A stretch of 64,000 bases of DNA from PFL42 sp963789825 (GCA_963789825.1 CAWBME010000004.1:50697-114696), one strand, 5' to 3'; shown: positions 26,940 through 36,906, numbered from the stretch's first letter. The notes: generated from the letters alone by a model not told the origin. Translations and numbers: made by a program.

Positions 26940-26960
26940 GTTGGTCCATGAGCACAGCCA
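26940..26960. repeat. 21-bp repeat R2, upstream copy
   Basis: The 21 bases from 26940, containing GTTGGTCCATGAGCACAGCC, are identical to 27508-27528, which covers the start codon and first codons of the EamA gene. Confidence 0.85.
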
Positions 26961-27467
26961 GGGGGCCGAAGCGGAGTTCCAGGCGCGTCTGGTTCCTCCA
27001 CCAGATCGGAAGATTCAGCAGCGCCGCCAACCCAAGAATGATAGTCAACTGTCGCAGCGGAGCGTGACGGTTCTCCTTCCAGCCGCTGACGGCCAGCAGC
27101 ACCAGGAAGGGAAGTCCATAAACGTACAGCGTGGTCTTGGTCAGGATGCTCATGCCGAGCGCAAGCCCGGTTGCGACGCACTCCGCCGTCGACAGGCTGC
27201 GCAGTTGGCCAAGGACGACGAAGTAGGCGAAGGCCAGCAACCAGAACGCTTCCACCAGGTCATTTTGCGTACTGGTTGCCTGGAGGACCGCCATCGGAAC
27301 GACGGCCGCAAATCCAATCCCCGCCAGGCGGGCATGCTTTCCCGCGCCCAGCGCTCGGCTGATCCCGGATACGGCAACCAGGGCGCCGACGAAGGCGAGC
27401 CACTGGACAAGATTCGCCAGGCGGTCGCTGCCGAAGAGCGCCTGCAACGTGAGGATCAGAATCTCGT
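26961..27467 (-). pseudogene. internal fragment of a GT39-type membrane glycosyltransferase
   Basis: About 165 residues of a polytopic glycosyltransferase without beginning or end: EILILTLQALFGSDRLANLV, then QWLAFVGALVAVSGISRALG, QATSTQNDLVEAFWLLAFAY, and MSILTKTTLYVYGLPFLVLL. The NDLV segment and helix pattern match Chloroflexota GT39-like enzymes. The open frame runs into the flanking R1/R2 repeats at both ends, and the flanking translation is not part of the family. The fragment therefore looks transplanted, by recombination or by misassembly. It is too short to be functional. Confidence 0.7.
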
Positions 27468-27528
27468 GGTCGCGGGCATCATTGACGTGCCTGCCGTATA
27501 CTCCACAGTTGGTCCATGAGCACAGCCA
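27468..27528. repeat. downstream R1-R2 copy over the EamA start
   Basis: R1 (27468-27500) and R2 (27508-27528) flank 7 bases. The offset to the upstream copies is 601 bp for R1 and 568 bp for R2; the 33-bp difference equals one R1 unit, because the upstream copy carries the extra R1'. The block includes TTGACG and TATACT only 9 bp apart, too close for a standard promoter. Confidence 0.85.
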
Positions 27529-28466
27529 CAACAGACTCATCAGCCCAAGGGATGCCCTCCGGCGACCGCTGGCTCGGCGCCGGCCTGATCGCCATCTCGG
27601 CAGCAGGCTTCGCCACCCTTTCCATCTTCGGCAAGTTCGCCTTTGCCGCCGGGCTCAGCCTCACCGGCTTCCTCAGTCTGCGCTTCGGCGGGGCAGCCTT
27701 GCTGCTGGGAATTGTGCTCTTGTTCACCCGAAGAGCGAGGATGTTCCCGGGCCTGCGACTGACGGCGATCTTGCTCTGCCTGGGCTTGTTCGGCTACGCG
27801 GTGCAGGCCAGTCTGTTCTTCCTGGGGTTGCAGCGCATCCCGGCCTCGCTGAGCGCCCTGCTGCTGTATGCCTACCCGTTCTTCGTCGCCCTGTTGAACT
27901 GGGCGGTCAACCATCGGCCGCCGCAGCGGCGGGAATGGTTGGCCATGGGCCTGGCGACCCTGGGCGTGGCCCTTACAGTTAGCAGCGGCAACGGCCCCGG
28001 CGCCGGCGAGCCGGTCGACCGGCTGGGAGTGTTGTTCACACTGTGTTCCGCCGGCTGGTATGCAGGGTACATCATCGTCAGCGACCGGCATGTGCATCGG
28101 GCGGGGGCATTGGTCAGCACGACCTGGGTGGCACTCGGCGCCGCGATCAGTTTCCTGGTGATCGGCCTGGCCACGCGCACCTGGGCCTTTGTCCCCACCG
28201 CCAGCAGCGGCGCGATCATCCTCGGCCTGATCTTGTTCAGCACAATCCTGCCGATCAGCACCTTCTTTGCCGGGATGGCCCGCGTCGGCCCGACCACCGC
28301 CTCGCTCTTGAGCACGCTCGAACCGGTGTTCACCATCCTGCTGGCCAGTGTGCTGCTACAGGAGCAGCTTGCGCCGCAACAACTGCTGGGCGGCCTGCTG
28401 GTGCTGGCAGGGGTCGTGTGGATCAGCCTGCCGCAGCGTAGCTTCCACCCAGCCCATGCACCGTAG
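27516..28466 (+). CDS. EamA/DMT-superfamily transporter
   Basis: 316 residues with ten predicted helices in two EamA repeats. The first repeat starts GLIAISAAGFATLSIFGKFA and ends at LQRIPASLSALLLYAYPFFV; the second ends FAGMARVGPTTASLLSTLEP and VFTILLASVLLQEQLAPQQL, the classic DMT signature. Likely a metabolite exporter, substrate unknown. The ATG at 27516 lacks a ribosome site; a second ATG at 27552 is possible. Its upstream DNA and first codons are duplicated 0.6 kb away. Confidence 0.9.
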   Translation: MSTATTDSSAQGMPSGDRWLGAGLIAISAAGFATLSIFGKFAFAAGLSLTGFLSLRFGGAALLLGIVLLFTRRARMFPGLRLTAILLCLGLFGYAVQASLFFLGLQRIPASLSALLLYAYPFFVALLNWAVNHRPPQRREWLAMGLATLGVALTVSSGNGPGAGEPVDRLGVLFTLCSAGWYAGYIIVSDRHVHRAGALVSTTWVALGAAISFLVIGLATRTWAFVPTASSGAIILGLILFSTILPISTFFAGMARVGPTTASLLSTLEPVFTILLASVLLQEQLAPQQLLGGLLVLAGVVWISLPQRSFHPAHAP

Positions 28467-28610
28467 CGACTTGCACCCAACCGAGCGCCGACCCGACAAC
28501 ATGGAAGCTGAGTGCCCAAAGGCGATGATGTTCGTCTCTTGAGCCGGCCCACGGCCTGCGCGAGGCTGGATTCGCCCACACTGCACGGCAGGGGGCAGGA
28601 GAACAAGCCA

Positions 28611-29474
28611 ATGGCCACGGAAAGTCACGAGATCCATATCGACGCACTGCTGCCGGGCGAAATGGCGGTGCGGGCGGAACAGATCGGCGTGCGCAAGGCA
28701 GCCATGCCGTTCTGGACGGTGCTGACGCTCGCCATCCTGGCCGGGGCATTCATCGCCCTGGGCGCAATCTTCTCCACTACCGTAGCGGGAGGGCTGTCCG
28801 GGGTGGTGCCCTATGGCATCGCCCGGCTGGTCGTCGGCCTGGCCTTCTGCCTCGGCCTGATCCTGGTGGTCGTCGGCGGCGCTGAGCTCTTCACCGGCAA
28901 CAATCTGATCGTGATGGCCTGGGCCGGCGGCAAGGTTTCCACGCTGGGGCTCGCCCGCAACTGGAGCATTGTCTACCTGGGCAATCTGATCGGATCGCTG
29001 GGGACGGCGCTGCTGATGTTCTTCACCAAGCAGTACACCTTTGGCGGCAGCGCCGTCGGCGTGGCGGCGCTTACCATCGCCAACAACAAAGTTCAGTTGG
29101 GCTGGGTGCAGGCGGTGTTCCTGGGGATCATGTGCAACGTGCTGGTTTGCCTGGCGGTGTGGATGACCTACAGTGCTCGCAGCACCATGGACAAGATCGC
29201 AGCGATCATCTTCCCGATCACGGCCTTCGTGGCGGCCGGCTTCGAACACAGCGTCGCCAACATGTACTTCATCCCCATGGGCCTACTGATCAAGGAGTAC
29301 GATCCAACCTTCACCGCCTCGACCGAGATCGCCCTGGAAAATCTGACCTGGCCCAACTTCCTGGTCAACAACCTGCTTCCGGTCACACTCGGCAACATCA
29401 TCGGCGGCGCAGTGCTGGTCGCCATCATTTACTGGTTCGTCTTCCTGCGGCATGCTTCCAAGGAAAAGGAATAG
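28611..29474 (+). CDS. formate/nitrite-family (FNT) channel
   Basis: 287 residues from ATG at 28611, with AGGAG 9 bases upstream. Six helices. Family blocks: VVVGGAELFTGNNLIVMAWA (the helix-break loop), NWSIVYLGNLIGSLG and GIMCNVLVCLAVWMTYSA. FPITAFVAAGFEHSVANMYF and IPMGLL contain the conserved pore histidine of FNT proteins. Transports formate, nitrite or hydrosulfide; which one cannot be told. Single-gene unit ending at a hairpin terminator. Confidence 0.95.
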   Translation: MATESHEIHIDALLPGEMAVRAEQIGVRKAAMPFWTVLTLAILAGAFIALGAIFSTTVAGGLSGVVPYGIARLVVGLAFCLGLILVVVGGAELFTGNNLIVMAWAGGKVSTLGLARNWSIVYLGNLIGSLGTALLMFFTKQYTFGGSAVGVAALTIANNKVQLGWVQAVFLGIMCNVLVCLAVWMTYSARSTMDKIAAIIFPITAFVAAGFEHSVANMYFIPMGLLIKEYDPTFTASTEIALENLTWPNFLVNNLLPVTLGNIIGGAVLVAIIYWFVFLRHASKEKE

Positions 29475-29507
29475 GGGAAGCCTCCCGCCTGGCACTTAAG
29501 CCAAAGG

Positions 29508-29533
29508 GCACGCGCCCTGCCGGGCGCGTGCCG
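29508..29533. terminator. hairpin between convergent FNT and phosphatase genes
   Basis: GGCACGCGCCC (29508-29518) and GGGCGCGTGCC (29523-29533) form a perfect 11-bp stem with a 4-base loop, midway between two genes that end toward each other. It lacks a long U-tract on either strand but is well placed as a bidirectional terminator. Confidence 0.7.
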
Positions 29534-29562
29534 ATTCTCGGTCGTGACCCGCGGCCAGGGGC

Positions 29563-30816
29563 TCAGCCGGTGCAGCGCACCACCACCAGCGTCACGTCAT
29601 CCACAACGGGCGCTCCATGAGCGTGGCGCTGCACATCGGCCTCGACGGCGGCCGCCAACGCCGAGGCCGGCAGCTCAGAATGTGCTCGCAACGACGCCTG
29701 CAACCGCTCCTGGCCAAAGGGCAGCATCGCAGCGTCCACGGCATCGACCAGCCCATCCGTGTACAACAACAGGATGTCGCCTGTCTCGAGATCCAACTCC
29801 TGGGCTACATAGGTCCCAGCCTCATCAATCCCCAGCGGCAGGCCGCCTCGATCGAGGAAGCGTAGCTTGCCGCGCCGAGCCTGATACCAGAGCGGAGGGT
29901 TGTGCCCGCCGTTGACGCTCAACACCCGCCGCTGGCCGGGGCGCAGGCCAAGGTAGAACAAGGTGACGAACATCCCGCTGGCGGCGTCGGCACACAGCAG
30001 GCGGTTGGCCTGGGCCACACACTCTCCGCAGTCGCCGGGCGAGGCAAGGCTGGCGCGCACCGTCGTCCGCGACAGGACCATGAAGAAGGCCGCCGCCACC
30101 CCCTTGTCGGTCACATCGCCGATGACTACCCCCATCTCGCCATCCGGGCGTGGGACGAAATCGTAGAAGTCCCCCGCCACCTCGTACGCCGATCGCCACA
30201 GCGCCCCCAGCTCGAACCCCGCTACGGCGGGGGCCGACTGCGGGATCAGGCTTGCCTGGACCTGTTGGGCGACTTCTAGCTCGCGCTCCAGCCGCGCCTG
30301 CACCAGCGCCTGCTCGTGCAGGCGGGCATTCTCGATCGCTACGGCGGCGGCGTTGGCCACTGCCTGCAGCAATTCCAAATCGGCTGACTGGAAGATCCCG
30401 GCCTGCATGCGGTTGTCGACATACACCAGGCCCGTCATGCGCCCCTTGAGCAGCAGCGGGGCGCACATGATCGAGCGCAGCTTGAGCGCCATCACACTCT
30501 GGCGGCCCGACAGCCAGTCTTCGTGCTGGGCATCGCTGGTGACCACCGGCTGTGCGCTCTCGGCCACGCGGGTCAAGATCCCCCGGCTGACCTGGAACTC
30601 GGCGTCGTCGATCAGCCGCTGATCGATGCCGCGCGCCACATGGAAGCGCAAGTTCTGCGGGCGGTCTCCCAGCATCAGGAAGCCGCGCTCGGCCTTGGTC
30701 ACCGCGATCACCTGGTCCATCACGGTGTTTAGAACTGCCTCCAGGTCGAGCGTCGAGGCGAGTGCCTGCGATACGCGGTAGAGAGTCTCCAGGCGTTCTA
30801 GGGAACTGTCGGTCAT
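29563..30816 (-). CDS. GAF domain plus PP2C/SpoIIE-type serine phosphatase
   Basis: 417 residues. Residues about 1-170 form a GAF domain (LETLYRVSQALASTLDLEAV, then RSIMCAPLLLKGRMTGLVYV); a coiled helix (ARLERELEVAQQVQASLIPQ) links to the SpoIIE/PP2C domain from about residue 200. GDFYDFVPRPDGEMGVVIGD and DVTDKGVAAAFFM hold the metal-binding aspartates, VNGGHNPPLWY and LLLYTDGLVDAVD the later motifs. RsbU-like phosphatases act on anti-sigma antagonists. Here the start overlaps the helicase stop by 4 bases, an unusual partner. Confidence 0.93.
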   Translation of the reverse strand: MTDSSLERLETLYRVSQALASTLDLEAVLNTVMDQVIAVTKAERGFLMLGDRPQNLRFHVARGIDQRLIDDAEFQVSRGILTRVAESAQPVVTSDAQHEDWLSGRQSVMALKLRSIMCAPLLLKGRMTGLVYVDNRMQAGIFQSADLELLQAVANAAAVAIENARLHEQALVQARLERELEVAQQVQASLIPQSAPAVAGFELGALWRSAYEVAGDFYDFVPRPDGEMGVVIGDVTDKGVAAAFFMVLSRTTVRASLASPGDCGECVAQANRLLCADAASGMFVTLFYLGLRPGQRRVLSVNGGHNPPLWYQARRGKLRFLDRGGLPLGIDEAGTYVAQELDLETGDILLLYTDGLVDAVDAAMLPFGQERLQASLRAHSELPASALAAAVEADVQRHAHGAPVVDDVTLVVVRCTG

Positions 30817-33387
30817 ACGTCCGACTCCAATCCACCCTGCGCCTCGGCCGGAGGCTGGAGCATGGCTTGCAGCAGCCGGGCGGTGAGTTGTTTGACCTCG
30901 GCGCCGCCCGCGGCGATCGGTCCGACGCAGGCCGGGCAGCCTTCACTGCATCCGCAATCCCGCACCAGGTCCAGCGCCGCCGCCAGCAGCTCTCCCTGGT
31001 GATCATACAGCCGCTCCGATAGCCCCAGGCCTTCCGGCAGCCGATCGTAGAAGGTCAGCGTCGGGCTGCGGGTTTGCCGCCCACGCACTTCGGCCTCGAC
31101 GGCCAGGTCGCGCGGATCGCACATCAGGAAGAGCGGGGCGATGTTGCCCAGGGCGTAGGCGAGACCGCCGAGCGCACTGCGCGTGCCCCGGGCGAACTCC
31201 GCCCGGTGATGGCAGGCCGCGCACAGTGTGATCAGGTTGTCCAGCGAGTTTGCCAGGCGGTCGTTGCGATTCTCCCCGGGGGCGTAGCCGAATTCGCGGA
31301 ACGATCGCAGATGATGAACATCATGCGCGCGACCCGGCCGTTCCGGCGCGCGGCACTGCCGGCACTGATGTCCATCCCGGGAGCGGGCCGCCTCACGGGC
31401 CGCCGGCCAGTCGGGGCCGTAATCATTGGGCGGCGTCAGCACGCCCTGGCGCTCGAGCCGCTCCACCAGTTCCGGCGCCAGCCACATCCAGTAGCCCGTC
31501 GTCTCGTACTCGCGCTTGGGCAGGTCGATCGTGCCATAGCCCAGCGTCTCGTGCGTGTAGCGTTTGACTTTGCGGAAGGAGGTGGCCTGCGCGGTGACCA
31601 GCACCCGGCCGTGGGCCCGGCGCGCCTCGGCCGCCTCGTCGGCATCGAACACCTCCAGCACCTCGATCTCGACCGCCTCCGAGGCGTCGGTGTAGTAGTC
31701 AACCTCCATCGGCGAGACCTGGGCGACGGCGTTCTCCCAATCCAGCCGTTCGACGAGATAGGTGCGGCCTTCATGGACGTACACCGCGCCCTCGTGCACC
31801 TGGACCGGCGCCGCGGCCCGGTCGACCGAGCCGATCACCTGCGGCCGGCCCTGCCCTCGATCCTGGATGACGACTGTCTGATCGCTGCTCTCGCGCAGCG
31901 ACACGCCCTCCGCCGGATACGAGGGCCCCACCCAGTGGTAGCCGGCGGGCGTCCGATGCAGGTCGCCCAATTCGGCGAGCAGATCCAGGACTTCGCGCGC
32001 TTCGGCTGGAATCGCCAAACCCCTCCCCGCTGGCGAAGGGCAATTCGAAGGCTGCACAGCGCAGATGCCGCACCAGGATCGAGAGATTGTCCGGCTGAAT
32101 CAGCCCCATCTCGGGAGTTTGCTCGAACAGGAAGCGCGGATGGGCGACGACGAACTGGTCGAGCGGTGCGGCCGAAGCGACCAACACCGCAGTCGAGGCT
32201 TCGCTGCGCCGGCCGGCACGGCCCATCTGCTGCCATAGGCTGGCGATCGTTCCCGGGTAGCCGGCCACGATCGACGCCCCCAGCAGGCCAATGTCCACGC
32301 CCAGCTCAAGGGCGTTCGTCGCCACCACGCCGCGCACGCTCCCTGTCCGCAGCCCGCTCTCGATCGCCCGCCGCTCGAGCGGAAGGTAGCCGCCGCGATA
32401 GCCACGGATGTCCTGCGCCTTGCCGCCATCCTGAACGTGGCTGTCGCGCAGATAGCCCAGCAGCAACTCGGTCGTCTGGCGCGAGCGAGCGAAGACCACC
32501 GTCTGCACCTGGTTGCGCAGAAAGGCCGACCCGATGCGGGTTGCCTCCAGCGTATAGGCGCGGCGAACTCCCAGCCGCGCATCCACCACGGGCGGGTTGT
32601 ACAGGATGATCTGGCGGGCCGCCCGCGGGGATCCATCCAGGTCGGAAGGGATCAAGCGCACCGGCGCCTCGATCAAGCGCTCCGCCAGCTCTTTGGGGTT
32701 GGCGATCGTGGCCGAGGTCAGCACAAACTGCGGCGCACTGCCGTAGAAACTGCACACCCGGCGCAGCCGGCGCAGCAGGTTGGCCACGTTGGAGCCGAAG
32801 ACCCCGCGGTAGACGTGCAGTTCATCCAGGACGACCCAGCGCAGGTTCTCCAGGAAGGGCGCCCAGCGGGTGTGATGCGGGAGGATACCGGTGTGGAGCA
32901 TATCGGGATTGCTGATCAGCAACCGCACGTCTTCGCGGACCTGGCGGCGCTGCGCTTGCGGCGTGTCGCCGTCGTAGGTGCGCACCGCCACCTGATCCTG
33001 CGCCGCAAGCGCCTGCAGCAGTCCGTGCAAGGCAGCCGCCTGATCCTGGGCCAGCGCCTTGGTCGGGAATAGATAGAGGGCGCGCGCCTCCGGGTCCGAA
33101 AGCAGGGTCTGCAGCACGGGGAGGTTGTAGCAGAGCGTCTTCCCGGAAGCGGTTCCGGTGACAACCGCCACGTGCTCGCCGCCCAGGCTGGCTTCCAGGG
33201 CGGCGGCCTGATGGCTGTACAACGGCGAGAGACCGAGTTCGCGCAGGGCCGCGATCAAGCGCGGCTCGAGGCCGCCCGGCATTGTCCCGTAGCGGGCGGG
33301 GCGGGCAGGCAGCAGCTCCCAGGCGGTCACATTGCGCATGAAGCCCGGGTCGTGCCGCAGTGCGTGCAGGGCGTCTTCGACAGACAT
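30813..33387 (-). CDS. DEAD/DEAH helicase of MrfA/DUF1998 type with inserted HNH domain, frameshifted near 32020
   Basis: About 858 residues from ATG at 33387. The helicase core has VTGTASGKTLCYNLPVL (Walker A), VVLDELHVYRG (DEAH-like box), FVLTSATIANP, and second-lobe motifs TNALELGVDIG and QQMGRAGRR. After a frame change near 32020 comes the accessory domain, up to YETTGYWMWLAPELVERLE. At that point an HNH nuclease-like domain of about 75 residues is inserted (RDGHQCRQC, HDVHHLRSF, NLITLCAACHHRAE). The MZB/DUF1998 part then resumes with GLAYALGNIAPLFLMCDPRD and the four-cysteine CGCSEGCPACVG. MrfA-type helicases repair mitomycin-type DNA damage. Confidence 0.9.
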
Positions 33388-33477
33388 TCCGCGGGAATTG
33401 TAACCAGCTTCGGACACGAACCAAACCGGCGCGCTGCGCGGGGCAAGGACTCAGTGCGACAGAATGGCGCGGATGGA

Positions 33478-34922
33478 TCAGAGGGCCGATGCCACCAAGC
33501 GCCAGATCTGGGCTACCACAAACGTGACGGTGAAACCGATCGCCAGCGGAAGCAGGGCCGACACCGCCGTCCACTTCCGGCTGCCGGTTTCCTTGTAGAT
33601 CGTGTAGCATCGTCGTGCTGCACGGGTTGTGCAGCAGGCTGAAGAGCATCAGGTTGACCGCCGTCAGCAGCGTCCAGCCGCCTGCGGTCAGGATGGCCTT
33701 CGTCGCCAGTTCCGAGTCGGCTTGAACATCACGCCCGCGCCTGCCCCAGGTCGGTCGGCACCCAGCGATCAGTGCCGTCAGCATCAGGACGGTCGGGATG
33801 ACGATTTCGTTGGCGGGAATGGCGACGATATAGGCCAGCAGGATCACGCCGTTCAGGCCGATCAGCAGGCCCACGGGATTCAAGAAGTCGACAGCATGCT
33901 CCGCCAGGCTGACGCCCTGGATCGTGATGTTGGAGACCAGCCAGATCACGGCACCGGCGGGAGCGGCAAAGACCACCGCCCGCCACAGCACGATCATCGT
34001 GCGGTCGATGACCGAGGTGTAGATCGTCTGCCAGACCCTGCGGCGGACGGTAGGGCGGCAGCTCCAGGCTGAAGGTCGAGACCTCGCCTTTCAGCCAGTT
34101 GCGGACTGCAGCCAGGATGACGGCGAGGGTCAACCCGACCCCGAGCAGCGTGACGCCGACGACGGCCAGCGCCGAGACGATGCCGGCCAGGTAGAACGGG
34201 AAACAGGGCGCCGATGAAGATCGTGGCGATCAGGATCTGGGTTGGCCAGCGGCCGTTGCACAAGGCGAAGTTGTTGGTGATGATGGCGATCAGCCGTTCG
34301 CGCGGGCTGTCGATGATCCGGGTGGCGATGACCCCGGCGGCGTTGCAGCCGAAGCCCATCATCATCGACAGGGATTGCTTGCCGTGGGCCCCGCTCCGCT
34401 TGAAGACGTTGTCCAGGTTGAACGCCACCCGGGGCAGGTAGCCGAAGTCCTCCAGCAGGGTGAACAGCGGAAAGAAGATCGCCATCGGGGGCAGCATCAC
34501 GCTGACCACCCAGGCCGTCGCCAGGTAGACGCCGTCGATCAACAGGCCGCTCAGCCACCACGGCATGCCGATGGCGTCAGCCAGCGTATGCAGCGCCGGG
34601 TAGACGGTCGCCGATCAGCACGGACGACAGCATCTGTGAAGGGATGTTGGCCCCGGTGATGGTCAGCCAGAAGATCGACGGCAAACATCAGCACCATGAT
34701 CGGGAAACCCCAGGTGCGGCTGGTGACGATGCGATCCAAGGCCCGGTCGAAGTCGAAGCGCTCCTTTTCGCCGGGGCGGGTGACCGCCCGGTCGGCGATG
34801 CGGGCCGCCTCCGTGTAGACCAACTCCACGACGCTCTCATGGACGTTGCCGCCGACCTGCCAGCGCAGCGCCTGGGCAGAGGACAGCAGTTGGCTCCGAA
34901 CGTCCGGCGAGGATGCGCTCAT
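33478..34922 (-). CDS. feoB: ferrous iron transporter FeoB, membrane part, multiply frameshifted
   Basis: This part starts at ATG 34922 overlapping the stop of the G-domain part (ATGA) and, after at least five frame changes, spans the FeoB channel. SRTWGFPIMVLMF is helix one, LFTLLEDFGYLPRVAFNLDN is the highly conserved Gate-type block, and MMGFGCNAAGVIATRIIDSP carries the conserved Cys before RERLIAI. NWLKGEVSTFSLELPPYRPP follows, then LVVAIPANEIVIPTVLML-type text, and FTVTFVVAQIWRLVASAL at the end (33478). Imports Fe2+. Lies downstream of the DtxR-FeoA regulator. Confidence 0.85.
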
Positions 34923-35775
34923 GCCGCGGCCTCCTGGACGGCCGGGCGGGATGCGCCGGAACTGCTGCCGTCCGGGTCGCTGCCGGCGTTCAGCTCGCCC
35001 AGCTCGCCGCGGCGCACCGCCTCCGCGATGCGCTCATCGCCATCCAGCAGGCGCAGCGCCACCCAGCGCGCATTGGGCAGCCCGGGGAAGGCATTGTCAA
35101 TCTGCGCCGCAAGAATTCGGACCGATGATTCAAGCTCGGGTGGGAGTTCCTGGATGCGATACGGACGACAAACGATCTCGCCCGCTGGCCACTTGCTGGA
35201 TGGCCTGCAGCAGCTCGGCCTGGCCCTCGCGCGAGCGAGCCGCCGTTGGGACGACCGGGACGCCCAGGTCGCGGGCCAGGCGCCGCTCGTCGACCTGGAA
35301 GCCGTGACGGCGGGCCTCATCCATCAGGTTGAGGCAGACGACGGCCCGGTCGGTGATCTCCAGGACTTGAAGGACCAGATTGAGATTCCGCTCCAGGCGG
35401 GTGGCATCCACCACGACGACGGTCACATCGGGTCGGCCGAACAGAATGAAATCGCGCGCGACCTCCTCGTCCATGGATGGTCGAGAGCAGGGAGTAGGTT
35501 CCCGGCAGATCCACCAGCTTGAAGCGGCTGCCGCCGAACTCAAATCCACCCTCGGCGCGAGTGACGGTCTTGCCGGGCCAGTTGCCCGTGTGCTGCCGCA
35601 GTCCGGTGAGGGAGTTGAAGACCGTGCTCTTGCCGGTATTGGGGTTGCCGGCCAGGGCGACGACGTAATCCCAATCCTGCATGTCCACGCCCAGTTTCGA
35701 CAGGGCGGCCGTGTTGTGTACCGGGCAGGTTTCACAGGCGGCGGATGGGAGCTGCGTGGGTTGGGATTCCATCAT
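34919..35775 (-). CDS. feoB: FeoB N-terminal GTPase and GDI part, frameshifted
   Basis: The G domain of FeoB: GNPNTGKSTVFNSLTGLRQH (G1), VDLPGTYSLLS (G3), DEEVARDFILFGRPDVTVVV, then DATRLERNLNLVLQVLE and CLNLMDEARRHG (G4). Frame changes near 35475 and 35190 are needed. The N-terminal CETCPVHNTAAL is a small Cys motif. The frame ends in a stop at 34919 that overlaps the ATG of the membrane part, so the protein may truly be split, although an indel in the linker would look the same. The start at 35775 overlaps the upstream regulator by 44 bases. Confidence 0.85.
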
Positions 35776-36811
35776 CCCTCCGCCAGCGTTCGACTTCGAT
35801 CAGTCGGGCCTGGTCAGCACGCAGCGCCAGGGTTGCCCCGCGCACCAGGTAGGCCGCAGGGTCGCCGCTTGGGCTGGCAAACTCGGCGGCCACTTCCGTA
35901 CCCGGCAACAGGCCGAGATCCAGCAAACGCCGGCGCTCGGCGCCGCGACAGACGGAAGAGATGCGCACGACCCGCGCTCTCTCGCCGGACTTGAGGTGGC
36001 TGAGCGTATCCACCGGCATCGGCGCCGCTGCCACGACCGGCACGGGTTGGACGGCGATGTTGCTGGCGACGATCGGCGCCAGCACATGCTCATCCCCGCC
36101 GCCCCAGAAGCGCACCCGCTGCGAACTGCGTTCGATCAACCGGATTTCCATCCCCGGGTGCAGCCGCTCCGCCACCAACTGGGCATACACCACCTCGGGC
36201 TCATCCTCGAGGTGAACGATGCGCAGCGGGGTATCGAGCTCGGCCGCGGTCAACGGCACGCCGCCGTGCCGAACGACTTCGCCGGAAAGCGTGGGAATCG
36301 GATCCCCGTGCGGATCGCGTTCCGGATACCCCAGCCGGGCGTCCAGCGCCGACAGCTCATCCGCTGTCAAGCGATGCTCGGCTTTGTCGGCCTGCTCGTG
36401 CCACTCAACCTCGGGGTAGCCGGTCTCGACCGCCAGGTGGCTCTCCCACAGGCGGTGGGCACGCAGGATGTGCAGCGCCGCCTGGCGCCCGTTCGGCGTC
36501 AGGCCGACCTCTCCCCCCTCAACGACGACCAACTCGTCGGCCGCCATGGCGGACAGCAGCTGCGCTGCCTGATCGGCCGAGAGCTGCAGCGCACCAGCCA
36601 GGCTGTGCAGGGTTGGGTGACCACCCTCCATCTCATAGCTGTGAACGTGCTTCAGGGCGTCTTCGCGCCGGATGCGGTCGCTTCCCTTGCGGGTGTGCCG
36701 CCAGCGGGGGACGATCCCGCTCTGTGGCCGGAACAGCACGAAGGCGCCGAGCGCCAACAGGCCCGCCACCCCCAGAGCCAACAGCGGGTCGATCATTGGG
36801 GTTCCAGCCAC
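35732..36811 (-). CDS. DtxR/MntR-family iron-dependent regulator fused to a FeoA domain, membrane-anchored
   Basis: About 359 residues from GTG at 36811. An N-terminal helix (DPLLALGVAGLLALGAFVLF) is followed by a winged helix (EDALKHVHSYEMEGGHPTLH, LAGALQLSADQAAQLLSAMA) and the DtxR metal-binding dimerisation domain (RAHRLWESHLAVETGYPEVE, HEQADKAEHRLT). The FeoA-like SH3 region begins near LSHLKSGERARVVRISSVCR and ends with LLDLGLLPGTEVAAEF. This merges sensing and FeoA functions in one protein that precedes feoB. A membrane anchor on a DNA-binding regulator is unusual. An IdeR-like box lies in its own promoter. Confidence 0.87.
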   Translation of the reverse strand: MAGTPMIDPLLALGVAGLLALGAFVLFRPQSGIVPRWRHTRKGSDRIRREDALKHVHSYEMEGGHPTLHSLAGALQLSADQAAQLLSAMAADELVVVEGGEVGLTPNGRQAALHILRAHRLWESHLAVETGYPEVEWHEQADKAEHRLTADELSALDARLGYPERDPHGDPIPTLSGEVVRHGGVPLTAAELDTPLRIVHLEDEPEVVYAQLVAERLHPGMEIRLIERSSQRVRFWGGGDEHVLAPIVASNIAVQPVPVVAAAPMPVDTLSHLKSGERARVVRISSVCRGAERRRLLDLGLLPGTEVAAEFASPSGDPAAYLVRGATLALRADQARLIEVERWRRDDGIPTHAAPIRRL

Positions 36812-36906
36812 ACCGCACCTCTCGGGACAGCAGTCGCCGTCCGCTCTTGTGAGCCAGGGGCTCGGCCGGAAATCGCGGCCGTGTGCCTAACCTGCCTCAG
36901 GCAGTT

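Noticed and set aside
27482..27502. TTGACG and TATACT as an EamA promoter
   Set aside because: The spacer is 9 bp, too short for sigma-70; kept only as part of the repeat description.
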